Shown here piece by piece: positions 11,530 through 22,828 of a DNA stretch of 64,000 nucleotides. Each line of letters opens with the position of its first letter. The first letter of the stretch is position 1. The translations under genes and the position numbers were made by a program. The notes under the pieces are model-generated. The model did no database searches, was not told the origin of the DNA, and worked only from the letters and a program-made list of their open reading frames with translations. The stretch covers positions 62,001 to 126,000 of the forward strand of contig JAIWNE010000016.1 in NCBI GenBank assembly GCA_025331445.1, given 5' to 3'. The stretch comes from Blakeslea trispora (taxonomy: Eukaryota; Mucoromycota; Mucoromycetes; Mucorales; Choanephoraceae).

Positions 11530-12660
11530 AAGTCGATTTAGACCCAAAAAAAAGTTGTTTCATTTAGTTATATGTTTTCAATCTCTCTGTATTTAAACGA
11601 TATGCTTTATTTTGTATAATTCACTTTGTAAACTGCATCTATTCAAATGTATACAAAGAAACAATAAGATTTAGACTAAAGGCATGTTCTATCGAATTGC
11701 TTCAACTGTCATGGCATCCATCTTTGTGTTGATTAAAGCTCTCTTATCAATACAAATCGGCTTCGTTTGTTCGACGAGAAATGGAAGTAAATGATTTCAT
11801 CCGCGGGTTTTCAATTCAAAGATGGTAATAGAAAAAAGAAACCCAATCCAATAGAAAAAAATAACGTTTTTATGAGTATAATTAGGACAGCCATTCGATT
11901 TAATGCCTTTCCATTTCTAGGGATAGAACTTGAGCTTTTGATTAACAATGATACGGGAGCAATAAAAAATGGTGTGAATGATTGACGGCAAGCATCTTGG
12001 GCTGTAAATATCGTACAAGATGCAGACTAAAATTACACCTTTACATGTATAGCTGAAAAAGGAATAAAAGTAGACAGGGGATGTGTCTCTTGATATTTCT
12101 TTATTTGGAAAACGGAGGGGTAGCTCATGAGGAAAAGGCTTGACTAGAGCGACAAGGTAGACTCAAAGAAAGCGAAAGAAAAAGGCAGAGATTCAAGCGA
12201 AAGTAAAGACAGTTGTAAAAACTTGTGATGTCTGTAAGTATTATTGTGGAACAATATAGAAAATAGACTTTTTATTTAGGTGAAGAGAAAAAGTGTTAAA
12301 CACGATAAAAAACTCTTCTTAAGGCAATCTGAGAAGGTATATGATGGTTCAGATGCGGTAAATACTGTCAAGATACAGTTGGATAGGCACAGTTGGATAG
12401 GCACACTTGAAGCAGAAATAGAGACAGAAATAGAGACAGAAGCAGGGACCCAGCAAGGCATCATTAAAGGCATAATTGAAGGCAAGTCCTGAGTTGTTTA
12501 GTAATAGAGTCACCTCCAACAACAAAGCAAGACAAGAAAGGTAAGAACGCAGAGGGTAAGCCTTCCTTGACTTACTTTTTTGAATAAGCCAAAGAAGACT
12601 CAGTTCTGTTCGCACTATCCCAAATCCTTAGCAAACCCCATACCAGTCAACTAACGAGGA
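11530..12660. other. Intergenic stretch with one weak coding candidate
   Basis: Mostly AT-rich without a supported gene. A 70-codon forward frame at 12280-12492 contains a short internal repeat (GTTGGATAGGCACA twice around 12378-12405, then repeated GAAATAGAGACA) and codes for a Glu/Thr-rich tail. It could be coding but nothing beyond openness supports it. Confidence 0.35.
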
Positions 12661-12671
12661 ATAGTACAAGT

Positions 12672-12980
12672 ATGTCTGTACCCGCTTCCTCTGCCCAGAT
12701 CCCTACAGGACACACTCATAGTGTTAATAGATCAGGCGGCGTAATTGCCCTCAGTCATTCCGACTTCAGTCCCAATACTAGAAAACGAGGGTCGTTCGCG
12801 GAAACGGACTAGATTCCGGTCGTAAGCCACTTTATATAGGATCAGGAAAGGCAGCATCAGTCTTTGTCCTTACCCCCCATCAAGCTTGAAGTGGGGCAGA
12901 AGCACCAAGAGAAAAAGAGAGAGCAGAGAGAGGCAGAGAGAACGCGTAAAAAGGATTTGCAGAGCTTGAAAGCATTTGTG
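12672..12980 (+). pseudogene. Coding-like relic, frames interrupted
   Basis: A segment with higher G+C than its surroundings carries three overlapping coding-like frames: a 46-codon frame from the ATG at 12672 (begins MSVPASSAQIPTGHTHS, stop 12810-12812), a frame reading RGNGLDSGRKPLYIGSGKAA near 12795-12885, and a frame ending in a highly charged helix (KLEVGQKHQEKKREQREAER) that stops at about 12988. They cannot be joined without a frameshift or an unusual intron. The octamer minisatellite starts exactly at the last stop. Probably a remnant of a dispersed gene; product not recognised. Confidence 0.35.
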
Positions 12981-12985
12981 GATAT

Positions 12986-13077
12986 GTAGTTTTGTAGTTT
13001 TGTAGTTTTGTAGTTTTGTAGTTTTGTAGTTTTGTAGTTTTGTAGTTTTGTAGTTTTGTAGTTTTGTAGTTTTGTAG
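12986..13077. repeat. Octamer minisatellite (GTAGTTTT)n, 11.5 copies
   Basis: A perfect 8-bp unit is repeated across 92 bp with no visible mismatch. The last copy is followed by ATGGAAAGGC. Because 8 is not a multiple of 3, all three reverse frames stay open through it, which explains the three overlapping reverse-strand frames that read as repeated LQNYKTTK. Confidence 0.95.
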
Positions 13078-13089
13078 ATGGAAAGGCAC

Positions 13090-14040
13090 GCGTATTTTCT
13101 TCTTTTTTGTAGATAATGTTTTTTTTTTGCTCTTGGTGCAATAATAGACTTGCGTAGATTGAAGATTTTTAGGCTATGCACGAAAAAGCAAGTTAGATAA
13201 CAGCATTATTAAAGAAGAGTATTTTTTTACTTTCCTTTGAGGTTGTCTGGGTGACGAAGTTTCAAGATGGTTTTGATAAAGAAAGAGAAAAAAAGAGGGA
13301 GGAAATGATCATTACGTTTTATTTACTTCAAATGCACGCTAAAAGAAACAGTCATCCAATTAGAGCCGGTCATCTCTGTTGTATCTATCCCATCAGTAAA
13401 CAAAAAAAAACATGTGATAACCAATAGGATCAGTAAATTAGAGGCCGTTGAGAAGTAAACAAACTAAGAGATGCCATGCTATTTCATGCCGACATTCACT
13501 CTCCTTTACTTTTGATTGTGACAGCCAAACTCCTCTTTAATTTACAGTGATACTTGTCCAACAAGTCAGATAAGCTCAAAAGATGAACTTCAAAAATCTC
13601 ATTTTGCATATGTTTAGCTTGATTAAATGTATCAGGATTTGTCTGAATTTGAGCTAAGGCGATGCTGTTGGTTGATCTTGTTCATTTGCACAAGACAATT
13701 AACTGGGATTTACTGTAATCATTCTTATCCATGTTGATGATATAGTACACCAAAAGTACATAAGCAGTCTAGGCACACTCAGGAGCATTAAGCCAATGAG
13801 ATTAGCTGACAAAAGTGTTGATATCAAAGTAAGCCTTAGTTTCTCCAATACCAAAGTAGATTCCTTTCTTTGCGATTGTCTAAATCATAAGCACAACCAA
13901 CAATATGAGTTATGTACAGACAAACTATTGAGACAAATACATATAAAAATCATATGGCTGTTTGTATGCCATAATCAACTTGCATGCCTTTATTGATATA
14001 AGTAATAAGAAAAGATGAGGGCTGGAACAAGAAAGTGTTC
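13090..14040. other. AT-rich intergenic stretch
   Basis: No supported gene. A 66-codon forward frame at 13796-13996 overlaps the approach to the relic at 14046 but has no start context or family resemblance. Confidence 0.4.
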
Positions 14041-14045
14041 AATAC

Positions 14046-14405
14046 TTGCAGCATCAGCCGACACAAGATGCAAAGGAAGAAGAAGATGTTGTCTTGACAC
14101 GTGTTGTCCAAGAAATGCTTGTATTGTTTGGAATTTGGAAAACCAAATGTAGAAAAGAAGACTTCATTGACAAAGCCCTGTGTCCCTTTTTAAGACATAC
14201 AATCTTGCAAGACAAGAAGCTGTCTTCTGCACGCTCCTATGGCAAGATTCCTAAATTTGCCCCAACAATGGAGGTGAGCTCGCTGTGCACTTGTTAGTGG
14301 AAGATAGATACAAAGATTATTCCTGACTTTACTGTCAAAGTCAACATTAGTTTTCGTAAATCCAATCGATTTGAGTTGACAAATCAATGTATTGTAAGCT
14401 ATTAT
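14046..14405 (+). pseudogene. Second decayed member of the PDF-motif gene family
   Basis: A forward frame at 14046-14297 has clear protein character (VQEMLVLFGIWKTKCRKEDF, then SYGKIPKFAP) and stops after a short divergent tail. About 25 bp later another frame reads IPDFTVKVNISFRKSNRFEL up to about 14405. This layout, a helical segment followed by a PDFTV strand, parallels the relic at 11021-11525, so both are probably pieces of one dispersed family. A frame change and missing ends indicate decay. Function is unknown. Confidence 0.4.
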
Positions 14406-14429
14406 TAAACTGCATGGTAGCAATCACTT

Positions 14430-17250
14430 TTCAGGCGAGCCATTGCGGCTTCGTCTATGCTAACTATTGAGATTCAAGACTTTTCAAGTACTTCAAAATG
14501 CCTGTCTCTTGGCAATCGAGACTGTGTTTATAGGCAGATTAGAGTCTGTCGAAGAAGACTGATCATATGTAGAGTATCACAAAAAACACTCTTTCTCCTT
14601 GTAATTAAAGCGCCTTCATATGTATCTATGACTGCTTTGAAAAGGCTACCAGAAACTGTTGGAAACGATTATCGCCTGAAAACATAGGCTGATTGATTTT
14701 CTACTATCTTGTTAAAACAACAATGTGCTTTCTTTTGCCTGTAATTGTTTTTGTGTTTACTCTTTCATTCCTGTTTAAAAGTTTTAGAGACAAGAAAGAA
14801 AAAATGTTTCAAGAATAGTTGTGGGTAACCACAACAACAATAAAAAAAAGCAATTTCTTTGCAGTAGCTGTGTTTCCTCATACACAAAACAATCACCTTT
14901 TGCTTTTGTGCAGACATATATTCGAAATAGGAGATAAAACAGTCAAAGCGTTTTGTTAAAGGAGGAAAGATAAAGACTGCATTACAATGATGATCTGATT
15001 ATTGTAGTCGTTTACAGATATAGAGTAATTGGGAAGCCTCTTCGAGTAAATCCCTATCTTAATTCTTAGGTGCTAGCTTTTGCCATCTTTTTTTAAAACT
15101 CTAACAATTTAAATTAATTTTCTAATTCGTCTAATTCGCTGGAACAGGACTTTTAATCTTCACAAGAGGTCAAATTATTTCATGTTTGCTGTGCTACTCT
15201 AACTATTAAATAAACCAAATCATATTAACAAGCAGAAAACAAAGTATACTCACGAATACAATGCGAAATGGAATTTGTTGAGAGAGAGAGGGATGTATTA
15301 CAAGCAGCCGCTTCTTAAAGCTGTAGCAACTTTGAAGTCATAATTATCTCAATTGACATGCAAAACGAACTTTGATAAACAAAAAAAAAAGAAAGGCAAG
15401 AAAAAACTCAGACAAAAAAGAATAAAACCTCAGTTTGTTGGAAAGCTAGTTTCGAATATAAAGCGAAAACTTCACAATGAATGTTTCTGGAAAGGACAAG
15501 TTCAACTTTAAGCTTTAGTTGATGTATATTCACTGAATTGTTAAGCTTACATCTCATTTACAAATATCAATTGATATTATGCAACAACGAAAATGTATCA
15601 TGATGTAAAATGTATTTTAAAACTGTGAGTGACATTAATGTAATTCATTCTCAGGGAATATCATCTGGGGTATCCCAATTAGTCTTTCATCAACGTCAGT
15701 ATGTGTATGAGTTTGTTGACGTATCGAGTTATGTTGTAATCTTTGTTCATAACAATAAACTCAAGTATTGCTTCTTTTCTTTTTCAATTTGTAGTCATGC
15801 AAAAAGCCTTGTTTTTTCTTCAAGGAAAAGAACAGTTCAGCTAAAAACAAAGAATTGTAAGATGTACTTACTTCAAGTTGTTGAATTGGAGTGCTTTCTT
15901 TACCGGTTTTATTGTACTCTCATTAAAGCATATTGATTGGTCGCTAGAAATAGATTGGCTTTTCGGAACAGTAACCTTGCACATCTTATGGTTGCATCTT
16001 GAGGCGAGAGAAAAAAAAAGAGAAAGAGTAGGAGAAAGTTTTTCATGCTCTAATGATGACCTATCAGACTGGTCAATTTGAACATATAATCATCCTATGC
16101 TTAAAATTATCCCTATTTGCGCTTACTATTTTCATAAACTATGAAAATAAAGAAAAAATATAATTTAATGTACAGATATTGTACCAATCAAAATTACTTG
16201 ATTTCCCGTTTTACAAACTGGGAAAGTGGGGGAATTGTGGGACAGAGCGGGATTACCTTACAAAAAAATGTTTGCACTCCCTCCCCGATTGGATTTTACA
16301 TAAGCTCTTGTGCCACGTTATCTCGATTTAGAAACTTTCAGCTTAATTTCAAAATCATAAAGTGCGGGAATAGGCGGTAAGAGTCAAAGAAAAAGTGGTT
16401 TCGTGGGAAGTCAGGGTGCTCTCGTTTCCGTCCTTGACAGATATGAGCTCATCCACTCTTGGGAAAGACGCGGTAAATGCCTTTACATCTATGAAATAAG
16501 ATACCATGATTTAAGATATACAGAAGACACAATCCAGAAAAATCTGATAAATGGTAAGATATATATATTAGAAAATAGCTAATTTTTTTTCTTTGCTTAA
16601 ACAAGCAAAAGAAAAAAAATTTTTTTATGGAAGGGATTACAGGGAATGGAAGATTAGGAATGGAAAACCAATAAGCTTGTGAACAAGCCAAGAAGAAGGG
16701 AAAAAACAAAGTAGCGAATCATATAGCTTATGTCATAAATATAATACATGAAAACAATAGAAAGATCTTGTCAATCTATAGTTTGCTCAAAGTTGTAATT
16801 GATACTTTGAAATAAATGATAAATATACTACTGGCCACTATAACAAGATTCAAATAACAGCGGTCGGATCGGAAGAATTGTGTGTTTTTTTTTTAGATGT
16901 ATAGAAAAAAATTAACTATTATTGTCTGCATTGTGATTAATATGTTACACGTTGCTTAAAAAAAAAGGGTGTTGGGATTCACCATGGAAATGGTTGTCTT
17001 TTCTTACAAAAAGATTGCTTCTAATTATCAACGCTCATTGATTCTCAATCCTTAACTTATAACACGCGATTAAAACTTAAAGAGATAATTTTAACCCAAC
17101 GTTACATAAAGTAACACAAAAAGAATACTCTGAATTGGTTTGATCGCAGTCAAAAATTGACTTTCCAACAAAATTACCTTTTATAGCACGCGGGGAAGTC
17201 CTTTTCTTGTAGCATGGAAGGAACAGTGTGCCTAGATCTGATTTCAAATT
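14430..17250. other. Gene-poor AT-rich stretch
   Basis: About 2.8 kb. The longest frame (15610-15936, forward, 108 codons) is rich in Phe/Tyr/Val/Ser with no splice sites, family motif or start context, and is treated as chance. No RNA gene, hairpin array or repeat was recognised. Confidence 0.45.
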
Positions 17251-17256
17251 CAAATG

Positions 17257-17266
17257 TATATAAAAA
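17257..17266 (+). promoter_or_regulatory. TATA box of the sugar transporter gene
   Basis: TATATAAAAA lies 85-94 bp upstream of the first ATG of the transporter and is followed by a T/C-rich leader. Position and sequence fit a core promoter TATA element of a strongly expressed gene. Confidence 0.65.
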
Positions 17267-17350
17267 GGCCAATGTCTTTTTCACTACAATTTTTTTTCTA
17301 TATATTCATTTTATCTTCATTTCCCTTATTTTCTTTTTATTTAATCAAAA

Positions 17351-18919
17351 ATGATGAATTCACTTGATATGAAGCTGCCCGGGTACATGGTGTACTGTGT
17401 GGTCATTTCTTGCCTTGGTTCCTTCAGTAATGGTTGGGTCATTGGTTCTGCCAATGTGCCTGGTGAAGTCACACACGCTTGTGCTAATGGCGCTGCCCAT
17501 GTTGCCAACAGTGTCTTTCCTGATTGTTTGCCTATGAACGATGCCCTTTGGTAAGTCAACATCTATTATTTCTAGAAAAAAAAAACATCATCTAACATTA
17601 TTTTTTTTTCTCAAAAAATTAGGGGTTTCGCAGTTGCCTCTTTCTGTGTTGGTGGTCTTTTCGGTGGTCTCTTCGGTGGTACTATTCAAACCAAGTATGG
17701 CCGTAAGAAGACTATTATCTTCAACAACATTGGTTGGGTCATTGGTGCTGTCTTGATTGGTGCTTCTGTCAACCCTGCCATGTTCATTGTCGGTCGTATT
17801 TTCTGTGGTCTTTCTTGTGGTCTTGGTTCTCTTGCTACTCCTACTTATGTTGGTGAAATCTCTACTGTCAGAGCTCGTGGTACTATGGGTACTTGTAACC
17901 AATTCGCTGTTGTCATCGGTATCTTGCTTGCTTCTGTCATCGGTCTTCCTTTGGCCAGTGTCCCTCTCTGGAGAATCAACTTTGCTATTGTCGCTATTCC
18001 TGCTATTGCCCAATTCTTCTTGATGGCCGGTTGTGTTGAATCCCCTCGTTACCTTATTTCTCAAAACCGTCTCGAAGAAGCCCGTGCCAACCTTCAAAAA
18101 CTTCGTCCTGGTGCCGATATTGAACAAGAATTCTTTGAACAAATCGAAGGTATTCTCGGAAAGTCTGCTGCCGAAGCTGTTACCAATGTCAAGCAAATTG
18201 AACTTCAAGGAAAGAAAGAAAAGGACGAATTTGCTACCGATGATATGGAAGATGGTGCTATTGGTGTCAACGATGCTCAACGTCCTAGCATGAACATGAT
18301 CCAAATCTTCCTTGACCCTGTTATCCGCAAGATTGCCATCAGTGTCCTTGTTCTCCATATGATTCAACAATTGATTGGTATGAATGCTGTCATGTATTAT
18401 TCTACTACTATCTTCAAGATGTCATTCGATGCTGAAATGTCCAAGTACATGGCTATTGTCACTACCGTTGTCAACTTTGTCTCTACTATTGCCTCTTTGA
18501 TCTTGATTGATCGTATGGGTCGTCGTCCTCTTCTTTTGATTGCTGAAGCTGGTGCCTGTATCTTCTCTGTCCTTTTGGTCATCGGTTATGTTTACAGCAT
18601 TGGTGCTCTTTTGGTTGTTTCTGTCTTTGGTTATGTCATCTCCTTTGCCATTGGTGTTGGCCCTATTCCTTGGATGATGACTTCTGAAATGTCACCTGTT
18701 TATGCTTCCTCTGCTGTTGGTTCTTGTGCTACCGCCATGAACTGGGCCATGAACTTCTTGATTGGTCAATGTTTCCCTGTTATCTTTGCTAGCATCCATG
18801 GTTACTCATTCGCTATCTTTGCCGCTATCGCCGCTATGGCCTTTGCCTTCACTTGGATTTTCGTTCCTGAAACCAAGAACCGTTCTATCGAATCTATCGT
18901 CAAGTCTTTCGAAAAATAA
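17351..18919 (+). CDS. MFS hexose transporter (GLUT/HXT type)
   Basis: Two exons, 17351-17550 and 17623-18919, separated by a 72-nt GTAAGT...TTAG intron, encode 498 residues, the usual length for a 12-helix sugar porter. Family motifs seen: YGRKK in the first cytoplasmic loop, VGRIFCGLSCG, PTYVGEIS, a VESPRYL version of the PESPR motif, QQLIGMNAVMYYST in helix 7 (the sugar-binding QQ..G.N..YY), DRMGRRP, and the terminal PETKNRS signature. The protein should import glucose or a related hexose by facilitated diffusion or proton symport at the plasma membrane; the substrate is inferred. Two ATGs stand at 17351 and 17354 and either could initiate. Codons are strongly biased (Ala GCT/GCC, Gly GGT, Asn AAC), a sign of high expression, and this bias also creates a long antisense frame. 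Confidence 0.93.
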
Positions 18920-19030
18920 TTTGTGTATTTAATCTGTTTCTACCTCCCATTTCTTTATTTTTAGCTCTCATTTAATTACTGTATATTAGTTTATACCTTT
19001 GTATTTTTAATGTAAAATCATACCAGTGTC

Positions 19031-19036
19031 AATAAA
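19031..19036 (+). terminator. Polyadenylation signal AATAAA of the transporter
   Basis: A canonical AATAAA stands 112 bp after the stop codon in AT-rich 3' sequence (TGTCAATAAATATTTT). Confidence 0.5.
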
Positions 19037-19039
19037 TAT

Positions 19040-20421
19040 TTTACATAATCAAATCTCTCGTTTTCTTTTGTTATTGTACTTTCTTTTTTTTTATTAATGT
19101 ACAATCTCACATTTAAGAAGGGTATCAATAACCAGATTATACCGACTAATACAGTATTGATTATCTTTTAAAATGTTTAGGTTTTGGTATACAAGTGTAC
19201 AAATAAAACATACCAGCCCGAATTGATTGGCTGAATGGTTTAGCTACAAACTGTGATTTTAGGAATGGTTTATTAAATGAAATCAGTTCATCCTTTTTCC
19301 TTGCTGTAACTAGGTAGTTCTATGCGAAAGCTTATGAAAGTACTTTTTAGCTCAATAAGATGGTTGGATATACAAAAAGTTAAACAATTCCACCCTTTTC
19401 TTCGTACTCAAAGCTGCATAGCTTCACAAGAGAATTTAAAGACAGCTATCTGGAAATAAAAAATAAACTATTTTGTATCAGAAAACTTTATTTGGGGTCA
19501 AAAATGAGGCGGCCCTTTTTGTCTTTAGCCACCATCACTGTTTAACAACAGGAAAACCAGTAACTCAGTCAACGATAGCTCTCCCGCCATATGGTATAGT
19601 AAGCAATTGATTTGCTTTGATATACACAAGTAGCTGAAAAGCAGTTTATCGAATGCGCAATTAAGATTTCGTATGTGTGTGTTAATAGACAAAGATCAAA
19701 TGCTACTATTGTTGATCCCCCCTTTTTTTCTTTTACTTTTTGTACGTTCATATGTCTTAATGTAAACTTGAGAGGCTTGGTTATAGAATTTTTTTTAGTG
19801 TTTACACAAAGCACAATTGCCATTTTGAGACTTGACAAAATTCATTAAAAAAAATTAGCATTGCTAATGTGCCTTAGATCTCAACGTTGGAGTAATAGCG
19901 TATATTGATTAGAGAGCTATCGTCTCAGCGTTTTGTATAAACACATGCCCACAATCATCTCTTTCTCCAAAACTTATTAAGACAACATGGCTGGTTTGGA
20001 ATTTTGTTTTATCCAAAGGAAAAGGTGTGCAAGGGGGATTGACTTTCCACATGTTAGATTGGGTTTTCTTACAAGTTTAAATTGACAATTCGTATAAATG
20101 AAGTTCACTCTTTAAACAAGATTCGAAACTTGGGATTACCAGAGACTTGTTTGCTAACAGCCAAAACTCTAGTATTCATTTGATCCCTCAAAAACAGTTC
20201 ATATTGATAGGCAACAGAATGATGGTGATAAAAACAAAAAAGGTGCGTTTACTGTGCTACTGTGTTTGGAAGCAAAAGCCACTGTGCACTTTATGGCATT
20301 GTCTTATGAAATAACTCCTACATCTTATATGTATATGAGTAACATAAGGCCATACATTTTAATTGTCAGTCACTTTAATGGTATGCATTTTTTATTTCAG
20401 AAACTTTTTTTTTAATGTTTT
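19040..20421. other. Intergenic region
   Basis: About 1.4 kb of AT-rich sequence between the transporter and the methyltransferase. An 89-codon reverse frame (19838-19569) has no support. No repeat or RNA gene was recognised. Confidence 0.45.
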
Positions 20422-21952
20422 ATGGATTTTCCCGCAGAGCCTTTGCCAACTCGATATAAGGATGATACGCCTGAACAATATTTGGAAAGGCTGTTAAAAT
20501 TCTATAGAGACTATCATTGGCTTATTCATGTATTGGCCTTTAACTTTATTACGCACCAAGAGTGGGAAAAGTTCCCGTCAGATTGGCGAGAAGCTCTTAT
20601 GCACCATATGGAGCAAGCGGGTGACAATTGGGCCTTTGCTATATTAGAACTCACTTCAGAAAGCAGCGATTATGTATGTCAATTCAGTTTTTTTTTGAGA
20701 GAAAAGTGTATACTCATATTGTTTAGTCCAAATGGCCACCTTCTTTACGCTCTTATCTTGAATCAGTACGTGATCTTGCTTTGCCTCGGAGTAAGTCAAG
20801 CAATGAGTAGTTGACCGACTCGTATAGGACTAATGATAAGAACTAGCTATGGACAGCCAGGATCAACAACAAAATATCAGTCGACATATTCAAGGTGGTA
20901 TGAGCGATAAAAAGGTGCATGAAGTAGAACTGTTGAGCCAACTGATTAAGCGTGTAGCTGATCAGCACAACATCAGCTCTGTTATCGATCTTGGCTCTGG
21001 ACAAGGTTATTTATCTCGTGCACTTGCCTTTGAGTATGGTTTTGAAGTCCTGGCTGTAGATATGTCTGAGGTTCAAACTCAAGGTGCTTTACGATTCGAC
21101 ACAAAGGCACTCAAGGCACAAGGCAAGACAGAAGATCATCCTAATCTAAAGCATGTCACAGAGAAAGTCACACCTGAGAACATAACTCAAGTACTGAACA
21201 AATGGGGATCATCTACTGACAAACAATGGCTAGTGACTGGATTGCATACCTGTGGTGACCTCTCGCCCATGATATTTCGCTTGTTTGCGGAAAGTCAAAA
21301 AGTATCATGTATGGTCAATGTAGGATGTTGTTATAACGCTCTGACCAACGAAGGGTTTCCTATGAGTTCTTACTTGAAGGAAAAGAAAGATGACATGATT
21401 CATGTTGGATCCACAGCTAAAGTGCTTGCCTGTCACTCCCCTTCAAGATGGTTAGAAGAAGGAGAGCAATGTATCAAAGCGTTTGATAACTATTACTTTA
21501 GAGCTCTTTTCATGGTAAGTTTTCGTTTTTTTTTTTTTACTTGCCTAGAAAATAGACTTGTTTAAGATTATATATGTTATTAGGAACTATTGGTACAGAA
21601 AGGATTGGCAGATATCAATGATCCTCCTAGACTCGGTAGAATCAAACAAAACAAAGAATTTGCTCCGTTTGTAAGGGCATCATTAAAGCGTCTCAAATTG
21701 CCAGAAAACACAATTACAGAAGAAGAGGCACAAGCACATTATAGGCAAGCTAAAGAGAAAAAAGTAAATCGACAGTTTGTTGCACTTTGGATCTTGCGTG
21801 GTCTGTTGGCACCTATTATTGAATCGATCATTCTGATGGATCGCTGGCTGTACTTGAAAGAAATTGGGGGTCAAGCAAATAGAGTATGGATGTATCCACT
21901 CTTTGATCTTGCTGCATCTCCTCGAAATGTAGTTTATGTAGCCTCCAAATAA
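20422..21952 (+). CDS. METTL25B/RRNAD1-like methyltransferase
   Basis: Four exons, 20422-20673, 20727-20790, 20847-21514 and 21584-21952, join in frame to 450 residues. Seen motifs: the SAM-binding loop DLGSGQGYLSRAL, GLHTCGDLSP, VGCCYNALT, and the C-terminal block LAPIIESIILMDRWLYLKE followed by ASPRNVVYVASK, which matches the end of human METTL25B (RRNAD1) closely. The family is a Rossmann-fold methyltransferase group; its substrate is not known to me, and the rRNA dimethyladenosine name is historical. The third acceptor (AACTAG|CTATGG) was chosen because the nearer AG leaves three stops. A 1.4-kb gap separates it from the transporter upstream. Confidence 0.85.
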
Positions 21953-22828
21953 GTCATGTTAAACCCGATCTTCCGTATTGGAATAGACAATCCCAATGTA
22001 ACAAATACACATGTAAAATAAGCTACCAATCCCAAAGTTTAAAGTTTATATTGAAAAACCCTAAGGAGGAAGGAGAGGGGGGGGAAGAACTGCTGCGGTG
22101 TTTTCTGGATATGAATCCTTCAATGATTCATGCATAATCAAAATCATGCATAGTATTCTAGTTGACTGGTACACAATAATTGAAAAAAAAAGGGGGGGGG
22201 TTCTGGCCTACTTATCAACTGAAGCCATCAGAGATAATACTTAAGTTATTCAGTGCTTGAACAGTAGGATTGACCAATCTTTTTCTTTCTTTCTTTATAA
22301 TCGACATCTGAGATTTAACAAATACTTAAAATTCAGACTATTCAATCAATAAAATTGGACACTCAAGTATGGTTGTTGGTGAATGGTAAATAAAAGGCCA
22401 GCGCCTAAAAAGAGAGAGAGAGTGCGCGCGGTAGTAGTAAAGGAATGGGAAAAAGTAGCTCAACACAATCAAGCAGAGCGGCACACAAAGCTATTTATGG
22501 CAAGAAGCTTTTACACTTTTCGAGGCGACTCTGAGAAGAGGCACACTGGCAATACTAAAGACATCATTTGGCTTTGATACCCCCCTTAAAACATCATTGT
22601 GCTAAATTTGTCCCGAATCGATTTAGTGTTCTAAATATCTTAAGTAGCAAGTTTTTTCTTTCCTTTTCACTATAGATATTGGCCCTGTCTAGGCTTATTT
22701 TTGTTTATTAATCTGGGTTTTCGAGCATTGGGCAGAATTAAGCTTACAAAAAAAAAAAGAAAAATTAAAGCGTATGACATGCATCAATTTTTCGTTCTAT
22801 TTTTTTTTTGAACTAGATTTCTCTCTTC
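21953..22828. other. Intergenic region with G-runs
   Basis: The region holds a G-run around 22076-22084 and an A9/G9 tract near 22184-22200, then the AT-rich upstream region of the adenylyl cyclase. A 64-codon frame at 22383-22577 is dismissed as chance. Confidence 0.45.

Noticed and set aside
12857..13181. Three overlapping reverse frames reading LQNYKTTK repeats
   Set aside because: Produced by the (GTAGTTTT)n minisatellite, which keeps all frames open; not a repeat protein.
15610..15936. 108-codon forward frame
   Set aside because: AT-rich, Phe/Tyr/Val/Ser-rich, no recognisable motif or intron; length is within chance for this composition and region size.
17588..18370. 260-codon reverse-strand frame
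   Set aside because: Antisense of the sugar transporter exon. It arises from the strong codon bias of that gene and reads as Asp/Thr/Ser/Asn-rich low complexity without splice or start support.
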